The notes beneath the pieces were generated by a model. The model worked only from the letters and a program-made list of their open reading frames with translations. It ran no database searches and was not told the origin of the DNA. A stretch of 64,000 nt of DNA, taken from the NCBI GenBank assembly GCA_964251665.1, contig CAXUKO010000004.1, forward strand, positions 62,001-126,000, read 5' to 3'. Origin of the DNA: JBBQLG01 sp964251665 (GTDB taxonomy: Bacteria > Bacteroidota > Bacteroidia > Cytophagales > Spirosomataceae). Below are positions 35,012 through 42,683 of the stretch, one piece after another (the first letter of the stretch is position 1; each line of letters begins with the position of its first letter). The position numbers were made by a program, and so were the translations under genes.

Positions 35012-37654
35012 TTATTTAATCGTTCTGAACAACAGGATGGTACCAATCAACCCGAATATCGAGGAGAAGATGTTCGTCGTAGCCTGAATAGTCTGTTGGG
35101 TGGTCAGCGGTATTCTGGTATCGCCCGGCACCACAATTTCGGCTCCCGGCTCTACCCGTGGATAGACATTGAAGAAGGCAAAACGCCGGGTGCGGTCAAC
35201 CGAACCGTTGGCGTACACCACAAATGCCCGCTTTTGCTGGGACTTGGCCGTAAAGCCACCTGCCTGTGAAATATAATCCAGAAAGGTCTGTCCCGAGCGG
35301 TACTTTACCGTCGTTGGCAGCAGGACTTCGCCCTGTAGCCGGACGGTTTCGAGCCGTTTTGGAATCCGCAGTACGTCATCCTCCTGCACCAGCATATCCT
35401 CGTTTGAGTTGGGGTGGTCCAGAATCCGCTGTAAATTAATACCGATGGCTTCTTCCTTATCGGGCACCACCGCATCGGTCTGTACCGAGCTTTTCCGGGA
35501 ATCGTCGGCCAGTTCAGTAATGGATCGCTGCTGTTGGGCAATTTCTTCGGGACTCAGTTTAACCCGGCGAACCAGCGTGGCACCCGATACAAACGCCTGT
35601 GGGGTCAGACCGCCCGCAAGCGTAACCAGGTCCGATATTTTCAGGTCTTTGCGGTTGATGGCGTAGCGGCCCGGTACCAGCACCTCGCCCTCCACGCTCA
35701 TATAGGTCTGCGGCAGGTAGTTGGGCGACCGGCGCACGATTACCTCGTCGAAAGGCTGAAGAATAAACTTACTGTCGGTGCCAGTGATGGATAAATCCCG
35801 GTTCACGTTAAACTTAATCACTTCGGCCGTAGCGGCCGTTGCCGATGTAACGTCTACGTCTTTTTTCCGACGAACCACTTCAACCTGCGCGGCTGCTGCG
35901 GATTCTCTGAGGCCACCCGCTTTCAAAATCAGATCCTCCAGGGTCATATTCGCCACGTAGGGGGTAGGCGATGCCGGATAGTTCACTTCGCCCCGGATGG
36001 AGACCGTAGCCTGCTCAGCCATCTCAAATTTCGATGGGATATTCACGACATCTTCGCGTTGCAGGGGAACGTCTGGTAATACGCCATTGAGTACGTCGGC
36101 CAGGTTGAAGGACAGGTTCTCGATGGCCATATCGGGCCGGGTACGAAGAATGCTGATGCGACCCGTAAAGGCATCGCCTTTAACGCCTTCGGCAGCCGTA
36201 AGCAGCTCTTTCAGCGTTTTGCTCTGATCGAGTGAATAAACGCCCGGCCGGAATATGGCACCCTGAATCGTCACCTGGTTTTCAAACCGCTCCAGAACCG
36301 CTTCCACCGTTACCAGATCGCCATCCTGCATAGCGAACGCTTTGAACTCCCCGGCGGTAACGTCAATGGCTTTGCGTTCCCGGTCGGTCAGCCGGGTAAT
36401 TTTGATACGGTTTTTGTAGGCTGTTGCCGCAAAACCGCCCGCGAAGTACAGCAGTTTGTCGAGGGTTTCGCCCTTATTTAACTCAAAAATATTGTTGCGC
36501 TTCACCGGGCCGGTTATCTCAACCCGCGTCTGGTAGGTGTTGAACCGGATATTGTCGTTATCCTGTAGCCGGACATCGTTGGCCCGCGTACCGCTCAGGA
36601 TGTAATCGTAAAGGTCAATATTCGCGATAACCCGGTTGCCGCGAATCACGCTAACGTTCCGGAAAGAACCCAGTTCGTTGGGGCCACCGGCCTGATAAAT
36701 GGCATTGAATGCCGTAGAAAGCGATGAAAGCGTATAGGTGCCCGGCCGGACCGCTTCGCCCAGCACCGACACGCGGATGCTGCGGATGTTGCCCAGCGTT
36801 ACTTCCAGATAAGTGTTCTGGGGGCCGTATGTACTGTTTTTAAGACCAACATAAATTTTGGATAAACGGCTTATAATGCGCGCTTTAGCCGCTTCAACCG
36901 ATAAACCGGCTACGTACACCGGCCCAATGCCTCCGTTGAAGTAAATGTTCCCCTCGGGCGACACGGTTTGCCGGTATTCCTGTTCAGAATACCCATAGAC
37001 GTTGATGTTCAACTGGTCGTCCGGCCCGATAATATAATTGCGCGGGGTGGCAATACGGAGGTTCGGCTGGAAGGTTTCGCGCAGGTTCGGGTCATTAAAT
37101 AACTCATACCCGAACAGTTTCTGGCGAGTCTGATCACGCTCGGCCCGGCGGGCGGCATCGTAACCATTATCGGCCGCGTTCTGCTGGGCATCTTCAAGCC
37201 GCTGTTCATCGTCCGTTGACGTGCCGCTGCGTGGAGTCGTCAGGGCTCCCTGCTGCCCGCTGGCCTGGTTGGACAGCTGCGTCTGGGTGCGCCCTACCGG
37301 TGTGTTCTGACCGGGCAAATTGCCGGTTTGACCCGACTGCGTCCGGCTTTGGTTGCCATTTGTGGTTGTCCCCTGACCGGGTGTTGTACCTGACTGACCG
37401 GCGCGACCCGGTACAGTACCAGCCCGGCCTGGTAACTGACCGGGTAGTTGACTTGGCTGGCTGGTGCCGGGTAGTGCACCGGGAACACCAGCAGGTAATG
37501 AGGGCGAACCGGGTGAAACCTGTGCCTGAATGAAGTGGCTGACGAGAATAAGCCCGGTTGTCAGAAAACGAAGACGGATTGATGTAGTGGTGGGCCTACT
37601 TACTTTGTTAAGATATTTTACCAGAAAAAGGTGAATATTTCGGTAATTTTGCAT
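35012..37654 (-). CDS. Large SLBB-domain polysaccharide export protein (Wza-like)
   Basis: An outer-membrane export protein of about 880 residues, more than twice the usual Wza length of about 380. A signal peptide (LRFLTTGLILVSHFIQAQ) is followed by a long Pro/Gly/Gln/Ser/Thr-rich stretch (about residues 55-170) with repeated LPG and PGR tripeptides. Then comes the polysaccharide-export domain (NYIIGPDDQLNINVYGYSEQEYRQTVSPEG) and several SLBB repeats, each seen as a GAxRPGxYxL or GEVLxPGRYA pattern, and finally a hydrophobic end helix. I chose the ATG at 37654 near the signal peptide; the frame is also open to 37693. It is first in the locus and probably forms the outer-membrane exit. Confidence 0.88.
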   Translation of the reverse strand: MQNYRNIHLFLVKYLNKVSRPTTTSIRLRFLTTGLILVSHFIQAQVSPGSPSLPAGVPGALPGTSQPSQLPGQLPGRAGTVPGRAGQSGTTPGQGTTTNGNQSRTQSGQTGNLPGQNTPVGRTQTQLSNQASGQQGALTTPRSGTSTDDEQRLEDAQQNAADNGYDAARRAERDQTRQKLFGYELFNDPNLRETFQPNLRIATPRNYIIGPDDQLNINVYGYSEQEYRQTVSPEGNIYFNGGIGPVYVAGLSVEAAKARIISRLSKIYVGLKNSTYGPQNTYLEVTLGNIRSIRVSVLGEAVRPGTYTLSSLSTAFNAIYQAGGPNELGSFRNVSVIRGNRVIANIDLYDYILSGTRANDVRLQDNDNIRFNTYQTRVEITGPVKRNNIFELNKGETLDKLLYFAGGFAATAYKNRIKITRLTDRERKAIDVTAGEFKAFAMQDGDLVTVEAVLERFENQVTIQGAIFRPGVYSLDQSKTLKELLTAAEGVKGDAFTGRISILRTRPDMAIENLSFNLADVLNGVLPDVPLQREDVVNIPSKFEMAEQATVSIRGEVNYPASPTPYVANMTLEDLILKAGGLRESAAAAQVEVVRRKKDVDVTSATAATAEVIKFNVNRDLSITGTDSKFILQPFDEVIVRRSPNYLPQTYMSVEGEVLVPGRYAINRKDLKISDLVTLAGGLTPQAFVSGATLVRRVKLSPEEIAQQQRSITELADDSRKSSVQTDAVVPDKEEAIGINLQRILDHPNSNEDMLVQEDDVLRIPKRLETVRLQGEVLLPTTVKYRSGQTFLDYISQAGGFTAKSQQKRAFVVYANGSVDRTRRFAFFNVYPRVEPGAEIVVPGDTRIPLTTQQTIQATTNIFSSIFGLIGTILLFRTIK

Positions 37655-37693
37655 ATTTTTAAGATTGATTGAACAGGCTGGTGGGCAATGCAA

Positions 37694-37907
37694 CCAGTCA
37701 TCTGGTCAACGTTTGAAACGGTTTTATCGTATTTGAACGGGTTCGGCTGGCAAAGTAAGCGAACTTTTGCCGTATTTTAAATAGTTTTCTACAGAGTGGA
37801 GCATTTTGACCAAGTGCTCAGGTTGGTATGATTATTCTAATTTTTGGACGTAACTAATGCTAAAATAGGTTTGCATAATTCATGCCAAACCGGCTTTTTC
37901 TCATTTA
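37694..37907. other. Divergent promoter region between polysaccharide locus and parE
   Basis: About 210 AT-rich bases separate the first gene of the minus-strand locus from plus-strand parE. A clear promoter for parE is at 37843-37873. For the minus strand only a poor match (TACTTTG, one base short of TAnnTTTG) was found. Confidence 0.5.
37843..37873 (+). promoter_or_regulatory. Bacteroidota-type promoter of parE
   Basis: TTTG (37843-37846), 19 bases, then TAGGTTTG (37866-37873), an exact match to the phylum consensus -33/-7 pair (TTTG and TAnnTTTG). Transcription would begin near 37880, about 28 bases before the parE start. Confidence 0.7.
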
Positions 37908-39815
37908 ATGCACATGGCAGATACCCCCAATCCCGCTGTACAATACAACGAAGATAGTATCCGGTCGCTCGACTGGCGTGAACACATTCGGCTCCGGCCG
38001 GGTATGTATATCGGTAAACTCGGCGATGGATCGGCCGCCGATGATGGCATCTATGTCCTGCTCAAAGAAATTATGGATAATTCCATTGATGAGCACGTGA
38101 TGGGCAACGGCAAAACCATCGATGTGAAGGTGTCCGACCACCGCGTCGATGTGCGCGATTACGGGCGGGGTATCCCGCTTGGTAAGGTGATCGACTGTGT
38201 TTCCAAGATCAATACGGGGGGTAAATACGATTCCGGGGCGTTCCAGAAAGCCGTCGGGTTGAATGGGGTCGGTACCAAAGCCGCTAACGCCCTCTCCAAC
38301 TATTTCCGGGTGCAGTCCTTCCGCGACGGACGTACTAAATGGGCCGAATTTCAGCGCGGTGAACTCACGGCGCAGTCCAACGGCGAAGAACCGACAACCG
38401 AGCGGAATGGTACGCAGATTACCTTTGAGCCCGATTATACGGTATTCAAGAATTACCATTTCATTCCGCAGTATCTGGAAAATATGATCTGGAACTACTG
38501 CTACCTGAATGCCGGGCTGGTCGTTAGTTTCAACAAACAGAAATACGTGTCGCAGAATGGTCTGCTCGATCTGCTGCGCAACAAACATCAGGACGAAGAC
38601 GCCCTGCGCTACCCCATTATTCACCTCAAGGGTAACGACATAGAGATTGCCATGACCCACGGCAGTCAGTACGGCGAGGAATATTACTCGTTCGTGAACG
38701 GGCAGTATACCACGCAGGGCGGTACGCACTTGCAGGCCTTAAAAGAAGCCGTAGTGGACACGGTGCGGAAACACTTCGACAAAAACTACGATACCTCCGA
38801 CATTCGGGCGTCAATTATTGCTGCCATTAGTGTGCGGGTGCAGGAGCCGGTGTTTGAATCGCAGACCAAAACAAAACTCGGCTCGGCCACGATGGCTCCC
38901 GACCCCGACAGTCCCTCGGTGAATGCATTCGTGAAAGACTTCGTCCGCGACCGTCTTGACGATTACCTGCACATGAACCCGGCCGTACGGGATGCCCTCA
39001 AAAAACGGATCGAGCAGTCGGAGCGGGAGCGGAAAGAACTGGCCGGTATTAAGAAACTGGCCAACGAACGGGCTAAAAAAGCCAACCTGCACAACAAAAA
39101 ACTGCGCGATTGCCGTCTGCACCTACCCGATGCCAAAGCCGATGACCGCCTGAACACAACCTTATTTATTACCGAGGGTGATTCAGCGAGTGGTTCTATT
39201 ACCAAGTCGCGCAATGTCCAGACGCAGGCCGTATTCAGTCTGCGTGGGAAACCACTTAACTGTTTCGGGCTAACCAAAAAGGTCGTGTACGAAAATGAAG
39301 AGTTCAACCTGTTGCAACACGCCCTTGATATTGAGGATGGCCTGGACGGATTGCGCTATAACCGGATTGTAATCGCTACTGACGCCGACGTGGATGGGAT
39401 GCACATCCGGCTGTTAATGCTAACATTCTTTCTCCAGTTCTTCCCGGATCTGGTCCGCAACGGGCATCTGTTCATCCTCGAAACGCCCCTGTTTCGGGTG
39501 CGTAATCCGAAAAACCACAAGGAGACAACCTACTGTTATTCGGAGACGGAGAAGCAGAAAGCGATGGAGAAGCTTACCAAAGGTGGCAAGAAAATAGAGG
39601 TGACCCGGTTTAAAGGTTTAGGCGAGATTTCGCCCGACGAGTTTGGCCTGTTCATCGGCGAAAATATGCGGCTGGAGCCGGTCATCATGGAAAAAGACAC
39701 ATCGGTGCCCAAACTGCTTAGCTACTACATGGGCAAAAACACGCCCGACCGGCAGCGCTTCATCATCGACCACCTGCGGGTCGAGAAAGACGTGGAAGAT
39801 GCCGCTTTAGTGTGA
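37908..39815 (+). CDS. parE: DNA topoisomerase IV subunit B (ParE)
   Basis: A 635-residue type IIA topoisomerase ATPase subunit, close to the usual Bacteroidota ParE length. The GHKL ATPase part has EIMDNSIDEHVMG and DYGRGIPLG, with the YDSGAFQKAVGLNGVGTKAANALS loop. The transducer domain follows. The TOPRIM domain has LFITEGDSASGSI and ATDADVDGMHIRLLML, with the metal-binding Glu and Asp residues intact. It unlinks daughter chromosomes together with ParA/ParC. parC is not in the window. The ATG at 37908 or 37914 could be the start. It is downstream of a strong promoter and upstream of pheA. Confidence 0.93.
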   Translation: MHMADTPNPAVQYNEDSIRSLDWREHIRLRPGMYIGKLGDGSAADDGIYVLLKEIMDNSIDEHVMGNGKTIDVKVSDHRVDVRDYGRGIPLGKVIDCVSKINTGGKYDSGAFQKAVGLNGVGTKAANALSNYFRVQSFRDGRTKWAEFQRGELTAQSNGEEPTTERNGTQITFEPDYTVFKNYHFIPQYLENMIWNYCYLNAGLVVSFNKQKYVSQNGLLDLLRNKHQDEDALRYPIIHLKGNDIEIAMTHGSQYGEEYYSFVNGQYTTQGGTHLQALKEAVVDTVRKHFDKNYDTSDIRASIIAAISVRVQEPVFESQTKTKLGSATMAPDPDSPSVNAFVKDFVRDRLDDYLHMNPAVRDALKKRIEQSERERKELAGIKKLANERAKKANLHNKKLRDCRLHLPDAKADDRLNTTLFITEGDSASGSITKSRNVQTQAVFSLRGKPLNCFGLTKKVVYENEEFNLLQHALDIEDGLDGLRYNRIVIATDADVDGMHIRLLMLTFFLQFFPDLVRNGHLFILETPLFRVRNPKNHKETTYCYSETEKQKAMEKLTKGGKKIEVTRFKGLGEISPDEFGLFIGENMRLEPVIMEKDTSVPKLLSYYMGKNTPDRQRFIIDHLRVEKDVEDAALV

Positions 39816-39820
39816 AATAG

Positions 39821-39920
39821 TTGGTAAGTCGGTAAGCCAATAAGTCGGTAAGTCGTTAAGTTTGCGAATAAGTGATACCCTTCAGAAGGGCTGACTTACT
39901 GACTTACTGACTTACTGACT
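39821..39920. repeat. Octamer-type intergenic hairpin R8
   Basis: Left units GGTAAGTC, GGTAAGCC, AATAAGTC, GGTAAGTC, GTTAAGTT (39823-39862) face four tandem units of CTGACTTA on the right (39891-39920). The centre contains CCCTTCAGAAGGG. It fills the spacer between parE and pheA on the plus strand, so the family is not limited to the polysaccharide locus. Confidence 0.8.
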
Positions 39921-39926
39921 GTTTTA

Positions 39927-40997
39927 ATGACCCTCGACACCCTCCGCCAACACATCGACGCCCTCGACGATCAATTGCTTACGCTGTTAAATCAGCGGAT
40001 GGAGTACGTCCGGCAGGTGGGCGAACTGAAGCGCACCACCAACACCGTAATTTACCGCCCCGAACGGGAAAAACAGATTCTGGACCGGCTTCATCAGCAA
40101 AATGCCGGGTTGCTGAACCGCCCGGCCATTGAGGCCATTTTTCTGGAAATTTTCGCCGTTTCCCGCAATATGGAGTTGCCGGAGCGGGTCGCTTATCTGG
40201 GGCCGGAAGGTAGTTTTACCCATCAGGCCGCCGAGGGTCGCTTTGGTGCCCTGAGTGCCTACATGGCCCTGCCCACCATCCGGTCGGTGTTTGAAGGGGT
40301 AGAAACGGGCCGTTCGCGGTTTGGTGTCGTACCAATCGAGAACAACCAGGAAGGGGTTGTCAATGAAACCATCGACCTGCTGCTCGAAAAAAATATTGTA
40401 ATTGCCGCTGAAGCCCAGATTCCCATTCACTTTACGTTTGCGACCCAGACCGAGAATCTGGCTGATATTAAATACATCTACTCCAAAGACATCGCCTTCC
40501 GGCAGTGCAGTAAATTCCTGAACGATTCCTTCGATGGGCTGAATGCCGAGTTCGTACCGGTCGATTCTACCTCGAAGGCGGCTAAACTGGCAGCTCAGCA
40601 ACCTAATTCGGCGGCTATCTGCTCACACATTGCGGCCAAACTGTTCGGCGTGCCGGTGCTGTTCGATAATATTGAGGATAGTGACCTGAACCGGACCCGC
40701 TTTCTGATTATCGCCAAGGAGTTCTCCAATCAGCCCTGCGGCAACGATAAAACAACGTTGATTGTCCGGTTGCCTAACACCGATTCGCCGGGCGTGCTGG
40801 CTGAGTTTCTTCAGGAGTTCAGCGCCCGGAGCATCAACATTACCAAGATTGAAAGCCGCCCCCTGCGCGATGGGGCTACCTTTAAATATTGGTTCCTGCT
40901 GGAGTGCGAGGGCCACGCACAAGACCCCGACATTCAGGACATCCTGAACCATCACGCAGCAGAGGTGAAGTGGCTGGGCAGCTACGTGCGGTCATAA
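39927..40997 (+). CDS. pheA: Chorismate mutase/prephenate dehydratase (P-protein)
   Basis: A 356-residue bifunctional enzyme of phenylalanine synthesis. An AroQ-type chorismate mutase domain (residues 1 to about 85) has RQHIDALDDQLLTLLNQRM, and RQVGELK further on. The prephenate dehydratase domain (about 88-270) has YLGPEGSFTHQAA and the essential TRF in NRTRFLII. The C-terminal ACT domain has the ESRP regulatory motif (KIESRPLRDG), so feedback inhibition by phenylalanine is expected. It converts chorismate to phenylpyruvate. It is separated from parE by hairpin R8 and followed by a perfect hairpin terminator. Confidence 0.95.
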   Translation: MTLDTLRQHIDALDDQLLTLLNQRMEYVRQVGELKRTTNTVIYRPEREKQILDRLHQQNAGLLNRPAIEAIFLEIFAVSRNMELPERVAYLGPEGSFTHQAAEGRFGALSAYMALPTIRSVFEGVETGRSRFGVVPIENNQEGVVNETIDLLLEKNIVIAAEAQIPIHFTFATQTENLADIKYIYSKDIAFRQCSKFLNDSFDGLNAEFVPVDSTSKAAKLAAQQPNSAAICSHIAAKLFGVPVLFDNIEDSDLNRTRFLIIAKEFSNQPCGNDKTTLIVRLPNTDSPGVLAEFLQEFSARSINITKIESRPLRDGATFKYWFLLECEGHAQDPDIQDILNHHAAEVKWLGSYVRS

Positions 40998-41016
40998 CGG
41001 ATTGCCGAGATAACAG

Positions 41017-41066
41017 AATGATGCCAACCGAATCCATTAATACGGATGAATTCGGTTGGCATCATT
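41017..41066 (+). terminator. Hairpin terminator after pheA
   Basis: Perfect 17-base arms (AATGATGCCAACCGAAT and its complement) with an inner ATCC/GGAT extension, 20 bases after the pheA stop. The following U tract is weak. Confidence 0.75.
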
Positions 41067-41282
41067 GTTGACAAGGGCACCTTCTTTTTCAATTCAGTGG
41101 AATAATAAGCCAGCCGGTTCATATCGGCTGGGCTGCTTTATGCAGAAAACAGGCGTTTACTATCAATTTCCACTCCTTTTAAGGTACATCTCTGGCCTTG
41201 GCGTTAACTGTAGCACAACGATTGCTGTATAGTGACCAGTCTGGTAGTCTCCGATACCCCTCTATCCGGGCAACTGGGCTGA

Positions 41283-42446
41283 ATGACGCGACTACCCTCC
41301 TTACACGCTACGACAATACTTATGCGCTTTTATCTACTGCACTACTTATGTCAACGGTGGGCATATCTGTACGCAGGCCAGTCATCCGGGCCGGGTAGGC
41401 GTTTGACTGTTTCCCGGACCATTACCATAGACATTCTCCGTTTCGGTGCGGTATTGATGCTGTTAGCTGGTCCGATATACACGGCAATGGCTGTGGGCGA
41501 TGCGCCAACGCTGGTGTTGACAAAAACCGTCGATAAAAAACTGGCCGCACCGGGTGACCTACTGACATACATACTCACCGTCACAAATACCAGCACCGTT
41601 ACCGCGACCAACATCGTCGTACAGGATCAGTTGGGTCCCGGATTAACGTATGGGGCTGCCTCGCCCGTATTGGGAACATTTACCGTAGCTTCCGGCAGTC
41701 CTAGCGGGGGAACGTGGTCAGTAGCTGCGCTGGCCGGTGGCGCCACAACCAGTCTGACCGTTACCGCGACCGCTGCTACCGAAGGAATCGTTTATAACAC
41801 GGCCATCCTGGGTACAGATACCGTCAGAGCCTGCACCAGTATTCCCGTACACATCTGTCAGGGCACTGATTATCTATACCGACTAACGGTTAAAGCTGGG
41901 CGTTCCACTTACCAGTGGTATAAAAACGGCGTTGCCATTGACGGGGCTACAACCAATGTGCTCGATATTACAGCTCCGGGAACGTACAGTTTAGCCGCCG
42001 ATGCGGTGCCGGAAAAATGCGCTGATTATTCATGCTGTCCCTTTGTATTAATCGAAGATGCACTACCCGTTTCGTATGCTGTAATAGCCACACCAGCTAC
42101 CTGCATTGATGCGGTAGGGGTAGCTAACGGTCAGCTTGCGATTAGTTTTCCTGTTGGCATGACTGGCAGTAACGGATTAACGTATCAGTATTCTGTGGCC
42201 GTGAGTGGCCAGTTTAATCCTGCTGCAGCGCACCTGGTCCCGACTGCAACGGTAGCCCTTTCAGGAATTCTGGTAAATGACTTGCCCGCTGTGTCAACGC
42301 CTGTAACCTATGCCATTCGCGTGACAAATGCCGCAGGCTGCTACCGCGATGCCCTGGTAACGCTGGCGCCGACAGCCTGTATCTGTAAACCGGTTAGCTG
42401 TGTGCCCCTCGTCATCAGAAAAAACAGCCTGACCGGCCGATCCTAG
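41283..42446 (+). CDS. Secreted DUF11-repeat surface protein
   Basis: A 387-residue protein. The first ~80 residues are hydrophobic and hold a likely signal sequence (ILRFGAVLMLLAGPIYTAMA); the real start may be later than 41283. A DUF11 domain follows (LTKTVDKKLAAPGDLLTYILTVTNTSTVTATNIVVQDQL, about residues 83-160), of the type found in bacterial surface adhesins. An Ig/PKD-like segment comes next (YQWYKNGVAIDGATTNVLDI). The C-terminal part is cysteine-rich and ends in CKPVSCVPLVIRKN, a tail pattern I have seen in large Bacteroidota adhesins. It has no clear type IX sorting tail. A terminator follows. Confidence 0.7.
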   Translation: MTRLPSLHATTILMRFYLLHYLCQRWAYLYAGQSSGPGRRLTVSRTITIDILRFGAVLMLLAGPIYTAMAVGDAPTLVLTKTVDKKLAAPGDLLTYILTVTNTSTVTATNIVVQDQLGPGLTYGAASPVLGTFTVASGSPSGGTWSVAALAGGATTSLTVTATAATEGIVYNTAILGTDTVRACTSIPVHICQGTDYLYRLTVKAGRSTYQWYKNGVAIDGATTNVLDITAPGTYSLAADAVPEKCADYSCCPFVLIEDALPVSYAVIATPATCIDAVGVANGQLAISFPVGMTGSNGLTYQYSVAVSGQFNPAAAHLVPTATVALSGILVNDLPAVSTPVTYAIRVTNAAGCYRDALVTLAPTACICKPVSCVPLVIRKNSLTGRS

Positions 42447-42466
42447 CAAAGTCGATTCTTCATTTT

Positions 42467-42520
42467 CATATCACTAAAAAAGCCAACTCTTTAGACAGGG
42501 TTGGCTTTTTTAGTGATATG
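42467..42520. terminator. Perfect hairpin terminator after the DUF11 gene
   Basis: 21-base perfect arms (core AAAAAAGCCAAC / GTTGGCTTTTTT) with a 12-base loop. The T run inside the right arm gives a terminator on the plus strand, and the A run gives one on the minus strand. Confidence 0.85.
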
Positions 42521-42635
42521 CAGAGAAGTCCGGACGAAATGAAACGCGGACTGTTTCATTAGTCCGGCCAGACGGAAGAGTGTAACACAAGCTAAATATT
42601 TACGGAAGGTAGATTGAACTACGAACAGACGTTCC

Positions 42636-42656
42636 TATCATTGTACCATAATGATA
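42636..42656. promoter_or_regulatory. Perfect 7-7-7 palindrome upstream of GH3
   Basis: TATCATT-GTACCAT-AATGATA lies about 28 bases before the GH3 start. It has the size of an operator half-site pair. No regulator gene is adjacent. Its function is unknown. Confidence 0.35.
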
Positions 42657-42683
42657 CATTGTTGATAGCCAGTACTAAATCCA

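Noticed and set aside
37905..38729. Minus-strand frame of 274 codons opposite parE
   Set aside because: It is a mirror of parE codons; parE has all topoisomerase motifs.
26585..39920. N-terminal extensions of genes reading through the octamer arrays
   Set aside because: The extra residues only translate the repeat (LTDLPTYRLT-like strings); internal ATGs start exactly at the family domains, so the short starts were used.
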